Below are positions 52,170 through 60,663 of a DNA stretch of 64,000 nt, in pieces. Source of the DNA: Paenibacillus flagellatus (GTDB taxonomy: Bacteria > Bacillota > Bacilli > Paenibacillales > NBRC-103111). The translations under genes and the position numbers were made by a program. The DNA is taken from assembly GCF_003217775.1 (NCBI RefSeq), contig NZ_QJVJ01000010.1:1-64000 (forward strand), read 5' to 3'. The notes below the pieces were generated by a model. The model saw only the letters and a program-made list of their open reading frames with translations, did not search any database and had not been told where the DNA came from. Position 1 is the first letter of the stretch; the number at the start of each line of letters is the position of its first letter.

Positions 52170-53228
52170 ATGTCCAGCACGTTCGGTCAATTGACTTATC
52201 CGGAAATTTCCGCCCAAGCGGAGGCGCTCGCCGCCGCATTCAAGCAGCTTGAAGCGCAAAAGGAATGGGTGACCCGCTTTATCGGCAACCCGGCGTTCGA
52301 CGAAGTGATCTTCATCGGCTCGGGATCGTCGTACTACCAGGCGCAAACGATGGCGGCCACGTACAAAAAGTGGGTCGGCCGTCCGGCCTCCGCGCACCCG
52401 TCCTCGGAAATTTATTTGTTCCGCGACGCGGCCGCGGTGCCGGGCCGCAACTATTTGCTCGTCGGCGTCTCGCGCTCGGGCGAGTCGACCGAAGTGATTC
52501 TGGCGCTCGAATCGGTCAAGGGCGTGGCGGGCTGGACGACGTGCGGCATTACGTGCCACGAGGACAGCAAGATGGCGCAGATGACCGAATGTCTCGTCTC
52601 CCCGCTCGGGAAGGAAAAAAGTACCGTCATGACGAAATCGTTAAGCAGCATGACGTTCATGATGCAGGCGGCGGCGGCGCTCGCCTCGGGCAAGCCGGAG
52701 CTGTGGGCGGAAGCGGCGCGGGTCGTCGAGGCCGACGCGGACGTCGTGAAGGCGGCCGATTCGTTCGCGAAGTCGTTCGTGCAGGAGCATGACCTGCACA
52801 AGTTCATTTACTTGGGCATGGGCGCTTACTACGGCCTTTCGCAGGAAGCGTGCCTGAAGATCAAGGAAATGTCGTACGTATGGACGGAAAGCTTCGGCAC
52901 GCTCGAATTCCGCCACGGTCCGAAATCGATCGTCGAGCCGGGCACGCTCGTCTGCCTGCTGCTGTCGGAGACGGCCCGCTCGTACGAGCTGAAGGTCGCC
53001 GAGGAGATGAAGGCCTACGGGGCGACGGTTCTCGTCGTGACGGCGTACAAGGGCGACGACACCGCGTTCGCGGACGCGGTATTCGAGGTGGGCGGCCGCG
53101 AGCTGAGCGACGAAGCGCGCAGCGTGCTTTATTTGCCGGCGCTTCAATATATCGGCTTCTATACGGCGCTCAAGAAAGGCGTCGACCCGGATCATCCGCG
53201 CAATTTGACCCAAGTCGTCAAAATTTGA
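52170..53228 (+). CDS. SIS-domain sugar isomerase/deaminase (GlmS-C/FrlB/AgaS-like)
   Basis: A 352-residue protein with two sugar isomerase domains. Domain 1 carries IFIGSGSSYYQAQ (about 43-55) and LLVGVSRSGESTEVILALES (about 97-116). Domain 2 has IYLGMGAYYGLSQEACLKIKEM and ESFGTLEFRHGPKSIV (about 244-259), where Glu and His act in the GlmS-type isomerase. The closest functions are amino-sugar phosphate deaminase/isomerase or fructosamine-6-phosphate deglycase. ATG 52170 has RBS AAAGGAG; another ATG 21 bases upstream lacks one. Located with a ROK kinase and a sugar-sensing regulator. Confidence 0.87.
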   Translation: MSSTFGQLTYPEISAQAEALAAAFKQLEAQKEWVTRFIGNPAFDEVIFIGSGSSYYQAQTMAATYKKWVGRPASAHPSSEIYLFRDAAAVPGRNYLLVGVSRSGESTEVILALESVKGVAGWTTCGITCHEDSKMAQMTECLVSPLGKEKSTVMTKSLSSMTFMMQAAAALASGKPELWAEAARVVEADADVVKAADSFAKSFVQEHDLHKFIYLGMGAYYGLSQEACLKIKEMSYVWTESFGTLEFRHGPKSIVEPGTLVCLLLSETARSYELKVAEEMKAYGATVLVVTAYKGDDTAFADAVFEVGGRELSDEARSVLYLPALQYIGFYTALKKGVDPDHPRNLTQVVKI

Positions 53229-53271
53229 CGGGATCGCATTCGCGCGACCGGACGGCGCTGCCGCGCTGCAC

Positions 53272-53339
53272 GCGGGCTTTACGATCGTAAAGCCCGGCAC
53301 ATGCTTACGAAGCGAGCTTTGCTCTGCAAAGCAAAGCTC
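53272..53339. repeat. Two perfect hairpins between the SIS and ROK genes
   Basis: A 24-base perfect palindrome occupies 53272-53295 (core GGGCTTTACGATCGTAAAGC, extended by C and G). A second inverted repeat, GAGCTTTGC/GCAAAGCTC, lies at 53314-53339, ending 16 bases before the ROK start. Neither has a T-run, so they are not ordinary terminators. They could be a regulator site, an RNA-processing element or a translation-control hairpin. Confidence 0.65.
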
Positions 53340-53355
53340 ATCAGGAGGAACCTCA

Positions 53356-54324
53356 ATGAGCCATTTCATCGGAGTCGACATCGGCGGAACGAACATCGTA
53401 TTCGGCCTGCTGGACGACGAGCTGAACCTGCTGCGCAAATCGAAGAAGCCGACGGGAGCGGCGAACGGCGTCGATTACGTCCTCAACCTGATCGCGTCGA
53501 CGATCGACGAGCTGCTCGCGGAGCAAGGACTTTCCCGCGCCGACCTCGGTGCGGTCGGCATGGGCAACCCCGGCTTCGTCGATCCGGAGCGCGGCGTGGC
53601 GCTGTCGTCCGCGAACCTGAAATGGGAAAACGTGCCGGTCGCCGAGAAGCTCGGCGGGCTGCTGGGCGGCATCCCCGTCTTCATCGACAACGACGTCAAA
53701 ATGTATACGTACGGGGAAGCGGCGCGGGGAGCCGGCCGCGGCTACAAGCACGTCCTGGGCGTCACGCTCGGCACCGGCATCGCCGCGGCGATGGTGAACG
53801 AGGGAAAGCTGTATTACGGCAGCGGCTTTCTCGCCGGCGAGCTCGGGCACGTGCCGATGGAAGGCGAGAGCGCCCTGTGCGGCTGCGGCATGCGCGGCTG
53901 TCTGGAGACGATCGCTTCGGCGACGGGCATCGCCCGCATCGCGAGAGAGCGGCTCGAGCGGGGAGAGGCGAGCGTCCTCGGCGAATGGTTCCCGGGCGAG
54001 CGGATCCGCGACATCACGGCGGCCGACGTATCGCGCGCCTATGACGCGGGCGACGCGCTGGCGGCGGACGTGCTCCGCTTCGTCGGCGTCAAGCTGGCGA
54101 TCGGGCTGGCGTGGGCGATCACGCTGTGGAGCCCGGACGTCGTCGTCATCGGCGGCGGCGCGGCGAATGCGGGGGAGCGGCTGCTCGCTCCGATGCGGGA
54201 GGCGCTGATGCCGCTCATCCTGCCGATGTACCGCAACCGCGTCGTCATCAAGCCGGCCGAGATGAACGACGACGCGGGCGTCGTCGGCAGCGCGGCCTTC
54301 GCCCGATCTCGCGCGGGCCTGTGA
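53356..54324 (+). CDS. ROK-family sugar kinase
   Basis: A 322-residue ATP-dependent kinase. Phosphate-1 motif FIGVDIGGTNIVFG (4-17), catalytic Asp in VFIDNDVKM (about 107-115), GVTLGTGIAAAM, ROK motif GELGHVPM (about 158-165) and the zinc loop CGCGMRGCLE (about 174-183). No DNA-binding extension, so a kinase rather than a repressor. Next to the SIS gene it probably phosphorylates glucose, an amino sugar or fructosamine before isomerisation. RBS AGGAGGAA. Confidence 0.93.
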   Translation: MSHFIGVDIGGTNIVFGLLDDELNLLRKSKKPTGAANGVDYVLNLIASTIDELLAEQGLSRADLGAVGMGNPGFVDPERGVALSSANLKWENVPVAEKLGGLLGGIPVFIDNDVKMYTYGEAARGAGRGYKHVLGVTLGTGIAAAMVNEGKLYYGSGFLAGELGHVPMEGESALCGCGMRGCLETIASATGIARIARERLERGEASVLGEWFPGERIRDITAADVSRAYDAGDALAADVLRFVGVKLAIGLAWAITLWSPDVVVIGGGAANAGERLLAPMREALMPLILPMYRNRVVIKPAEMNDDAGVVGSAAFARSRAGL

Positions 54325-54360
54325 CCTTCGCTTCGTTCCCGGGCGATGCTATCGAATTGG

Positions 54361-54411
54361 AAAGCAGCTTGCCGGCCGGACATCCGGTCGCAGGCTGCTT
54401 TTGCTTTTTTT
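54361..54411 (+). terminator. Intrinsic terminator after the ROK kinase
   Basis: AAAGCAGC/GCTGCTTTT outer stem with an inner CCGG-rich hairpin, then GCTTTTTTT. Confidence 0.85.
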
Positions 54412-54523
54412 CGTCGGCCGCGGAAAGGGGGCGGCGCGAAAGGAGGCCCGCCTCGGCGGAACGGTTCGTTCCGGCCGCGAGGGGCCCGGGCATCGGCGAC
54501 CGTAACTTCATATGTCCGGCGAA

Positions 54524-54552
54524 TTTACAAACCATGTTACGTAAGGTAGAAT
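54524..54552 (+). promoter_or_regulatory. Promoter of the GntR-SBP fusion gene
   Basis: TTTACA (54524-54529), 17 bases, TAGAAT (54547-54552), giving a start near 54559. Confidence 0.75.
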
Positions 54553-54585
54553 AGGTGTAATGAACATGTATTGGAGCGGAATCTA

Positions 54586-56022
54586 TTGCTGCGGAGAAGA
54601 AACCTGTTTCAGGAGCGTTACAATCATTTTTTGACTGAGTTGAAGAATGAAATATTGAGCGGCGGGTTGAAGCCGGGCGAATTTATTTTGCCCGAGAACA
54701 CGTTGAGCGAGAAATATAAAATCAGCCGCGTCTCCGTTCGCAAAGTGCTGGCGCAGCTCGTGGACGAAGGGCTGATCGAGAAAATCGCGGGGAAGGGCAA
54801 CCGGGTGAAGACGCCCGGCGACGAGGTCGTCCGGCAGACGATTACGATGACGTGGTTCTCGCAATCGTACGAGCAGGACGTGCTGCAGTCGATCATCCGG
54901 CGGTACGAGGAAACCCACCCCTACGTCAAGGTCGAGCTTTTGATCTTGCCGGCGGAGCAGTACGCGACGAGGCTCGCCGACATGATCGAGCAGGGGACGG
55001 GGCCGGATCTGTTTTTCCTATCGGACGCCCACTTCCGTCATTTGACCGAGCTCGGCAAGCTCGATCTGTTCGAGCCGTACCGGCCCGACAGCTTGCAGCC
55101 GGAGCGCGACAGCTACCGGAAGCTGTTCGATCTGTTCACGTACGGCGACAAGCAGCCGACCGTCCCGATTCATTTCTCGCCGATCGTCATTTGCTATAAC
55201 AAGGATATGTTCGAGCAGGCCGGCATCACCGGCGAGGATCCGGTCCGGACGTGGGACGATCTGCTCGAGGTGGCGCACAAGTGCACGAAAGGCTCGAACG
55301 AGGAAGGCATGGTCGAGCAATACGGCTTCTGCTTCTCGTCGGCGATCAACCGGTGGCCGTCCTTCCTGCTGCAAAACGACGGGACCGTCCGCAGCGAAGA
55401 CCGGAAGCGCTCCGTATTCGCGAACGAACGGAACGTCGAGGCGCTGCAGTTTTGCAACGATTTGATGTACAAGCACCAAGTGTCGCCGGTATATTCCCAT
55501 TCCAGCAGCTATTTGGCGGAGCACATGTTCAAGAAGAAGCGGTGCGCGATGATCCTGTCGACGTACTACTTCATGAACGAATTCCGCGGCATGGATTTGC
55601 GGTGGGACGTGCTGCCCGTGCCGGCCAACCGGCGCAAGGCGACGCTGCTCATCGGCGGCTCGCTCGGCATCAACAAATATAGCGACAAAATCAAAGTGGC
55701 GCAAAGCTTCATCGATTACATGGTCGGCGAAGAAGCGCAGACGATGCTCAAAAAAGCCGGCTGCACCATCCCGGTGCTGCGTTCGGTCGCCGAGGACAAT
55801 TCGCTGCTCGATCCGAACATCCATCCCGACCATTACAATTCGTTCATCGACGCGCTCCATCACAGCTATTCGCTTCAGGAGCTCGGCATGACGAACGAGA
55901 TCATCTCCATCATGTACGACGAGCTGATCGCGCTGTGGGCCAACATGGAGACGAGCGAGACCGTATGCCGCCGCATCGAGGAGCGGATCAACCGGAAGCT
56001 CGAGGAGCAGGAAGGCGCGTAA
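54586..56022 (+). CDS. GntR-type winged HTH fused to a solute-binding (SBP_bac_1) domain
   Basis: A 478-residue cytosolic regulator. An N-terminal GntR winged helix (about 8-75: LKNEILSGGLKPGEFILPENTLSEKY and SRVSVRKVLAQLVDEGLIEK) is joined to a complete family-1 extracellular solute-binding protein without signal peptide (about 80-455; FYxLPPA-like PAEQYATRLADMI and RTWDDLLEVAHKC). The binding domain probably senses a sugar directly in the cytosol. TTG 54586 has GGAGCGG nine bases upstream; TTG 54571 is the alternative. Separate promoter, downstream of the SIS-ROK operon it likely represses. Confidence 0.85.
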   Translation: MLRRRNLFQERYNHFLTELKNEILSGGLKPGEFILPENTLSEKYKISRVSVRKVLAQLVDEGLIEKIAGKGNRVKTPGDEVVRQTITMTWFSQSYEQDVLQSIIRRYEETHPYVKVELLILPAEQYATRLADMIEQGTGPDLFFLSDAHFRHLTELGKLDLFEPYRPDSLQPERDSYRKLFDLFTYGDKQPTVPIHFSPIVICYNKDMFEQAGITGEDPVRTWDDLLEVAHKCTKGSNEEGMVEQYGFCFSSAINRWPSFLLQNDGTVRSEDRKRSVFANERNVEALQFCNDLMYKHQVSPVYSHSSSYLAEHMFKKKRCAMILSTYYFMNEFRGMDLRWDVLPVPANRRKATLLIGGSLGINKYSDKIKVAQSFIDYMVGEEAQTMLKKAGCTIPVLRSVAEDNSLLDPNIHPDHYNSFIDALHHSYSLQELGMTNEIISIMYDELIALWANMETSETVCRRIEERINRKLEEQEGA

Positions 56023-56075
56023 GCTCGCCTTCGCTACCCGTTCGTCCGCGTTAGGAATAACATAAACGCATGAAG

Positions 56076-56103
56076 AAGGCTGCCCCGAAGGGCAGCCTTT
56101 TCC
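56076..56103. terminator. Bidirectional terminator between convergent genes
   Basis: AAGGCTGCC/GGCAGCCTT (56076-56084 with 56091-56099) followed by TTTTCC on the plus strand and TTCTTCA on the minus strand. Confidence 0.85.
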
Positions 56104-56140
56104 GCGCGGCGGCGGGTCGTGCCGGCCGTTCGGCCGGCCG

Positions 56141-57796
56141 TCACTTGGCCGCCTTGCGCTTGCTCGCGTATTGCGCGTATACGATTTCGCCCGTGTCCAG
56201 CTTGCGGAGCTCGTCCGGCGTCCAGCCGGCCAGCTTGTTGTTGCCCTTCACTCCGGTCAGCTTGATCCGGTACTTCGACTCCAGGTACCGATACAGCTCC
56301 GGCATATCGGCTTCCGTCAGCTCCTTCAGCTTCTTCTTGCCCTTCAGCTGGCCAAGCAGGATGCCGATCGTCTCGGCGGCCAAGCCGGTGTTCGGCTGGA
56401 TGCGGGCGCTGCCGTAGGCGATCGCGGAGGCGCCGACGTTTTTGCCGGCCATGATGACGTTGTCGTATTTTTTGAGCAGGAAGCTGCGCAGCGGCATGCC
56501 GTACTTGTCCGGACGCCCCATCTCGATGCCCCACTTGTTGACGCTCGTTCCTTGCAGGTCGAGCGGGTACCCCGCGATGCTCACGTTGTCCCAGAACATG
56601 TTCGCCCCGAGCATATCCGACGGCTTCAGCACGTACTCCGTCTCGTAATGGTTGTATTCGCGTATGTACAAATAGTCGGGGAACCCGTTCAGCTCCGCCT
56701 TCTCCCAGCCGACGATCGACTTGCGGAAATGGTCGAGGATGAGCGGCATTTCCTTCTTCCCGAGCTCCATCGCCTCGTTCACCGATTTCGGATCGGCCGG
56801 ATCGACCGTGTAGATCAGAAACGCGTTGATCAGCACTTCGCCGTCCCGCTGGTTCACCGCGTTCAGTCCGCGCAGAAACACCCGGTCGTTCGTCGGCTTG
56901 TACGCGTTGGTCATGCCGGTCAGCCCGATCGCGAAGCTGTCGTTCACGTAGCCGCCGCCGTACTTCTTGTTCCGCTGCTCGGCGGTCAACCCGTTGAAAT
57001 GGGTGGAGAACGTTTTCCAGTCGACGTTTTTGAACTTCATCATCATGCCCGCGCTCATATACTCGACCTTGTCCGGATGGCCGTAAAACCCCTCCAAGCC
57101 GGGAAGCCGGGTGACGTTCAGCCTCGAGGCGAAGGCGGCGTAATCGGTGTTTTCCACCCAATAAGACGCTTCGATCCGCTTCGCGACGCCGTCCTTTATC
57201 TTGTAGTCGACCGAGGCGACCGTCGAATCCGCGGAGCCGCCTGCGGGCGGCAATGTTTTGACGTCGGCGATCGAGATGCCCGTCTCGATCGGAATGTCGC
57301 GGCGCAGCTCGTCGAAGTAGCGGACGTATTCGTCTTTTTTGCGGATTTTCGCGCTCTTGAAGCCGTCGAACAGCTGCTTGATCCGTCCCTGCACGAGCGA
57401 ACGGCCTTGATCGTCCTTCGTCTCGTCCAGAAACAGCATCTCGCCTTCGAGCACTTGCCCGCCCAGCTTGTCGCGGGGCTCGAGCACCTTCACCTTCAAC
57501 CCTTCGTCCGCCGCAGCTCTCGCGAGGTACATGCCCTCGAATTCCGAGCCGAAGACGACGACGTCGACGCGCTCCGTCTCGATTTTCGGTTCGGGCGGGG
57601 GAGACGGCTTCGTGTCGACGGCCGTCGGCGTCTTCGACGGTCCGCCGCCGGGCTGCGCCGATTGTTCGGCGACGGAAGCTCCGCCGTCGGGGGACGTTTC
57701 GCCTCCGCCGCCCCGAAGCGCCCATACGGCGACAAGGACGGCCAGGATCGCCGCGAACGCGGCGCCGGCGATGATCGTGTTGCGGTTGAAGCGCAT
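56141..57796 (-). CDS. Membrane-anchored FAD-dependent oxidoreductase-like protein
   Basis: A 551-residue protein anchored by one N-terminal segment (about 7-27) and a Ser/Pro/Gly linker (28-75), so the body lies outside the cytosol. The body starts VDVVVFGSEFEGMYLARAAADEGLKVKVLEPRDKLGGQV (shown in parts: FGSEFEG, then LEPRDKLGGQ), an FAD_oxidored-type nucleotide fold in which GxGxxG has become GSEFEG. The C-terminal VIMAGKNVGASAIAYGSARIQ resembles the FAD-binding end of the group. Extracytoplasmic location is unusual for such enzymes and suggests cofactor insertion outside or loss of FAD. Substrate unknown. Confidence 0.75.
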   Translation of the reverse strand: MRFNRNTIIAGAAFAAILAVLVAVWALRGGGGETSPDGGASVAEQSAQPGGGPSKTPTAVDTKPSPPPEPKIETERVDVVVFGSEFEGMYLARAAADEGLKVKVLEPRDKLGGQVLEGEMLFLDETKDDQGRSLVQGRIKQLFDGFKSAKIRKKDEYVRYFDELRRDIPIETGISIADVKTLPPAGGSADSTVASVDYKIKDGVAKRIEASYWVENTDYAAFASRLNVTRLPGLEGFYGHPDKVEYMSAGMMMKFKNVDWKTFSTHFNGLTAEQRNKKYGGGYVNDSFAIGLTGMTNAYKPTNDRVFLRGLNAVNQRDGEVLINAFLIYTVDPADPKSVNEAMELGKKEMPLILDHFRKSIVGWEKAELNGFPDYLYIREYNHYETEYVLKPSDMLGANMFWDNVSIAGYPLDLQGTSVNKWGIEMGRPDKYGMPLRSFLLKKYDNVIMAGKNVGASAIAYGSARIQPNTGLAAETIGILLGQLKGKKKLKELTEADMPELYRYLESKYRIKLTGVKGNNKLAGWTPDELRKLDTGEIVYAQYASKRKAAK

Positions 57797-58020
57797 GCGT
57801 AAACTCCTTTCTGCCTTGTCGAATCATTCCTAAGTCTATCATTTTTCCTATCACCCCCACAAACGATTTTGCCGGGTCGAATGGATTTATCAGTACCGGG
57901 AACCCTTCGCGAAGGTTCAGGACTCAGGCGCGCATGAGTCTTTACCCGAATCGAGCTACATACAACACGAACCGACATCGAACGATTCCAATAATCGATC
58001 ATGGGGAGAGGAAGAAGAAC
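57797..58020 (+). other. Divergent intergenic region with two hairpins, possible structured leader of the SLH gene
   Basis: About 110-70 bases before the SLH start are GGAACC-like hairpins: AACC-CTTCGCGAAG-GTT (around 57900-57917) and GACTCA-GGCGCGCA-TGAGTC (around 57921-57941), followed by TTTACCCGAATCG. Parts recall c-di-AMP (ydaO-type) aptamers, but the conserved GTCAGCTAACC segment is absent, so I do not assign a class. Confidence 0.35.
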
Positions 58021-59256
58021 ATGAAACGAGTGCTGAAACAGGCGGTTGTTACGACGATGACGCTGGCTATGGTAGTAGGAGGCGCCGCATCGGCGTTCGC
58101 CGATTCGAAGGGGAAGGGCAACGACAAATGGAACGACCGCGGCAACGGCTGGAAAACCGAGTCGAAAAACAACGGCAACAACGGCGGCAACGGCAACAAA
58201 TTCAACATCATTATCAACTTCAACGACCTGAACGGCGGCGACGTCGAATGGGCGCTTAAAAATATCGCCAGCTTGGCGTCGAAACGCGTATTCGAAGGCT
58301 ACGAGGACGGCACGTTCAAGCCGAGAAGCACGGTCAGCCGCATCGAGGCGATCACCGCGGCGGTCCGCCTGATGGGACTGCGCGAGCAGGCCGAATCGCA
58401 GGCCGAAATGAGCACGGACCTCAACTTCAAGGATGCCGACAAAATCGAGAAGCAGTATCCGTGGGCGGTCGGCTACGTAGCGGTAGCGGCCGAAAACGAC
58501 CTGTTCTCCGAGGCGGACGCTTCCGTTCAGCCGGAGAAGGCGGCGGATCGCCTGTGGGCGACGACGCTGCTCGTGAAGGCGCTGAAGCTGGACGCCGAAG
58601 CGAAGGCGAAAATGAACACGAAGCTGACGTTCAAGGACGCCGACCAAATTCCGGCAGGCTCCGTCGGCTACGTGGCGGTAGCGGTCGAACGCGGTCTCGT
58701 CAACGGCTTCGAAAACAATACGTTCCGTCCGAACGAGCCGGTTACGCGGGCCCAGCTGGCGGCGCTGCTCGACCGTACGAGCGACCAGATGCCGGATCAG
58801 GAGCAAAACGTCGTAACGGGCACCGTAGCCGCGGCCGTGACGGGCAACGCGCTCGTCTTGACGAAGGGCGGAACCAGCACGACGGTTGCGCTCGATCCGA
58901 ACGCGTTCATTTTCCGCAACGGCGTGCGGGTCGCGCTCGGCGCCATCCAAGTCGGCGACGAAGTGCGCGTCAAAACGTTCAATAACGTCGGCATCTACGT
59001 CGAAGTGACGAAAATGGCGACGCCCGCCGTCGACTTCACCGTGAGCGGCCGGTTGTACTCGCTCGAGTGGAACCAAGGCAAAATCAGCAAAATCGGCGTA
59101 AATACGGCCGTGTACGGCTCGACGACGCCGACGCTTCAATACTACAACGTCGATCCGAACTACACGGTGATCGGCAACGCGGCGCTTCTCGTCTACGATC
59201 ATAATATCGAAGTGAAAGGCCGCAACCAAGTCGTCACGTCGATCGAAATCAAGTAA
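58021..59256 (+). CDS. SLH-domain surface protein with unusual N-terminal SLH placement
   Basis: A 411-residue exported protein. Signal peptide about 1-27 (ends ASAFA), then a Lys/Gly/Asn-rich low-complexity stretch (28-60). SLH-type repeats follow (about 75-260: GYEDGTFKPRSTVSRIEAI, LNFKDADKIEKQYPWAVGYV, FKDADQIPAGSVGYV with NGFENNTFRPNEPVTRAQLA). The C-terminal 145 residues form a beta-rich domain (VVTGTVAAAVTGNALVL...). The three SLH copies are therefore N-terminal. RBS GGGGAGAGG. Start ATG 58021. Confidence 0.88.
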   Translation: MKRVLKQAVVTTMTLAMVVGGAASAFADSKGKGNDKWNDRGNGWKTESKNNGNNGGNGNKFNIIINFNDLNGGDVEWALKNIASLASKRVFEGYEDGTFKPRSTVSRIEAITAAVRLMGLREQAESQAEMSTDLNFKDADKIEKQYPWAVGYVAVAAENDLFSEADASVQPEKAADRLWATTLLVKALKLDAEAKAKMNTKLTFKDADQIPAGSVGYVAVAVERGLVNGFENNTFRPNEPVTRAQLAALLDRTSDQMPDQEQNVVTGTVAAAVTGNALVLTKGGTSTTVALDPNAFIFRNGVRVALGAIQVGDEVRVKTFNNVGIYVEVTKMATPAVDFTVSGRLYSLEWNQGKISKIGVNTAVYGSTTPTLQYYNVDPNYTVIGNAALLVYDHNIEVKGRNQVVTSIEIK

Positions 59257-59333
59257 CCTGCACGATAGATACCGAAGCACGGTCCGGACGCAACCGTTCG
59301 GGCGGAGGAGAAACGAAAAGGTTGGAACGGCGG

Positions 59334-59376
59334 AAGAGCCGCTTCGCAGGCCGATCGGGCTTGCGGGGCGGCTCTT
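59334..59376 (+). terminator. Hairpin after the SLH gene, without a clear T-run
   Basis: AAGAGCCGC pairs with GCGGCTCTT, with an inner GCAGGCC/GGGCTTGC arm. No T-run follows, so it is only a possible terminator or mRNA-end stabiliser. Confidence 0.4.
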
Positions 59377-59416
59377 GGCCGTCTGCCCCGACGGGCCGCT
59401 TCGCTGCCGCATGCGG

Positions 59417-59445
59417 TTGACAAGGGAAGCGTCGCATGCTAATAT
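59417..59445 (+). promoter_or_regulatory. Strong SigA-type promoter upstream of the 59581 gene
   Basis: Perfect TTGACA (59417-59422), 17 bases, TAATAT (59440-59445). Confidence 0.7.
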
Positions 59446-59497
59446 ACCGATTAAATAGATAGGAATAATATAATATCGGCCCGACCGGACGTCCGGA

Positions 59498-59547
59498 GGC
59501 TCCTGCGAACCCGATTGCCACGGCCGGTTCGCGGGGGCCTTTCGTTT
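59498..59547 (+). terminator. Terminator-like hairpin inside the leader of the 59581 gene
   Basis: GGCTCCTGCGAACC (59498-59511) pairs, with two G-U pairs, with GGTTCGCGGGGGCC (59526-59539), followed by TTTCGTTT. It lies between the promoter at 59417 and the gene, so it may attenuate. Confidence 0.5.
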
Positions 59548-59580
59548 ATGGCCGGCGGCCGATGCGGGGAGGGAATCGAG

Positions 59581-59961
59581 ATGCGCAACAACGGCGCCGT
59601 TCGGCCCGCCGAGGCGGTTGCGGATCCGGCTGCGGATCGAGCGGCCGATCCGGAAGAGGCCGCCCACTATCCCGACCATCGCTTCGTCCGGCTCTGCTTC
59701 GAGCGGCACGGCTTGAACAAGGGGATTTACAATGCGATTGACGAATGGTTTTACGACCGGGGATGGACGGATATCGCCGAGAGAAGGAAGCTCATTTTGC
59801 GCTTTCTCGAGCAGACCGACCCGAAGCGGGACGATTCCGAATTCGCGGCTCGCCGGTTTTTGAAGTTCGGCAAAGGCCAGCTGGTCCATACGCTGGAAAA
59901 GTTTGCGCGTCATGCGCCCGCTCCGGCCGGAATCGTCAAGCGGCCGGCAGCGGACGCTTGA
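59581..59961 (+). CDS. Small protein of unknown function
   Basis: A 126-residue, charged, soluble protein with no recognised family. An Ala/Asp/Glu-rich N-terminus (1-30) precedes a helical region with HRFVRLCFERHGLNKGIYNAI and WFYDRGWTDIAERRKLILRF. ATG 59581 has RBS GGAGGG. It overlaps the convergent 59936 gene by 26 bases. Confidence 0.6.
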   Translation: MRNNGAVRPAEAVADPAADRAADPEEAAHYPDHRFVRLCFERHGLNKGIYNAIDEWFYDRGWTDIAERRKLILRFLEQTDPKRDDSEFAARRFLKFGKGQLVHTLEKFARHAPAPAGIVKRPAADA

Positions 59962-60628
59962 AGAAAGCGACGATCCGTCCTCCCGCCGGGACGACGGATA
60001 CGAGCTGCCAGCCGTAGCGTCCCCAGTGGGACAACGCGTCGTCCAACGACCAGCTGTGCGTCTGGCCGTCGTCGTCCTCGCCGCGCAGGCAATCGCCGAT
60101 CGACACGTCCGTCGCGTATTCCCACCCGGCTTCTCCCGGCGCGAAGCGGAAGTCGTCCGGGAGCGGCTGCCGTTCGGTCGGAAGGTCCCATCGGACGCGT
60201 ACGGAGGCGTCGGACAGCGCGGCGACGATGCGTTCCCGCTCCGTCTCTTCCAGGGCGAACAGTCGCGGTGCCCGGGGGACATGAAACGCCCGGTGCGAAT
60301 GGTACACCTGCAGCACCATCGTGCCGATCGGCGCGCCTTCGCCGTCTTTGACGACGTACCAGACGCACCGCTCCCTCTCCTCCGGAGGCCCCCAATTTTC
60401 CACGGAATCGTTCCGATTGAAGCCTCCTTTCACGATATAGCCCTCCGCGGTCAATTGCTCGAACACCGGCGCCATGAACTGCTGGATCCAGACGCCGTAG
60501 GCGCGGTCTCCGTACTGCGCGAACAAGCCCGCCAGCTCCTCTCGACGTTCCTCTAACACGGATTTCCAAGAAACGGACATGACGGTTCGGAGCTTTCGAA
60601 CGACGGAATCGAATACAGGTTGAGTCAT
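59936..60628 (-). CDS. Conserved protein, possibly DUF6022 family
   Basis: A 230-residue soluble protein. Segments AYGVWIQQFMAPVFEQLTAEGY, VWYVVKDGEGAPIGTMVLQVYHSH and DDDGQTHSWSLDDALSHWGRYGW look conserved and recall, from memory, the DUF6022 proteins of Paenibacillaceae; activity unknown. RBS AAAGGAGATG. Divergent from the TetR gene with a palindromic operator in between, so likely repressed by it. Confidence 0.65.
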   Translation of the reverse strand: MTQPVFDSVVRKLRTVMSVSWKSVLEERREELAGLFAQYGDRAYGVWIQQFMAPVFEQLTAEGYIVKGGFNRNDSVENWGPPEERERCVWYVVKDGEGAPIGTMVLQVYHSHRAFHVPRAPRLFALEETERERIVAALSDASVRVRWDLPTERQPLPDDFRFAPGEAGWEYATDVSIGDCLRGEDDDGQTHSWSLDDALSHWGRYGWQLVSVVPAGGRIVAFFKRPLPAA

Positions 60629-60644
60629 AACAACATCTCCTTTT

Positions 60645-60663
60645 AATTTAACATTGTTAAATT
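60645..60663. promoter_or_regulatory. 19 bp palindromic operator between the 59936 gene and tetR-like gene
   Basis: AATTTAACATTGTTAAATT is a perfect palindrome around its central T. It lies 17 bases upstream of the 59936-60628 start codon and in an AT-rich divergent promoter region holding TATAAT (60696-60701). Typical of a TetR-family auto-regulated operator. Confidence 0.7.

Noticed and set aside
57797-58020. c-di-AMP (ydaO-type) riboswitch
   Set aside because: The conserved GTCAGCTAACC segment of that class is missing; only short pieces match.
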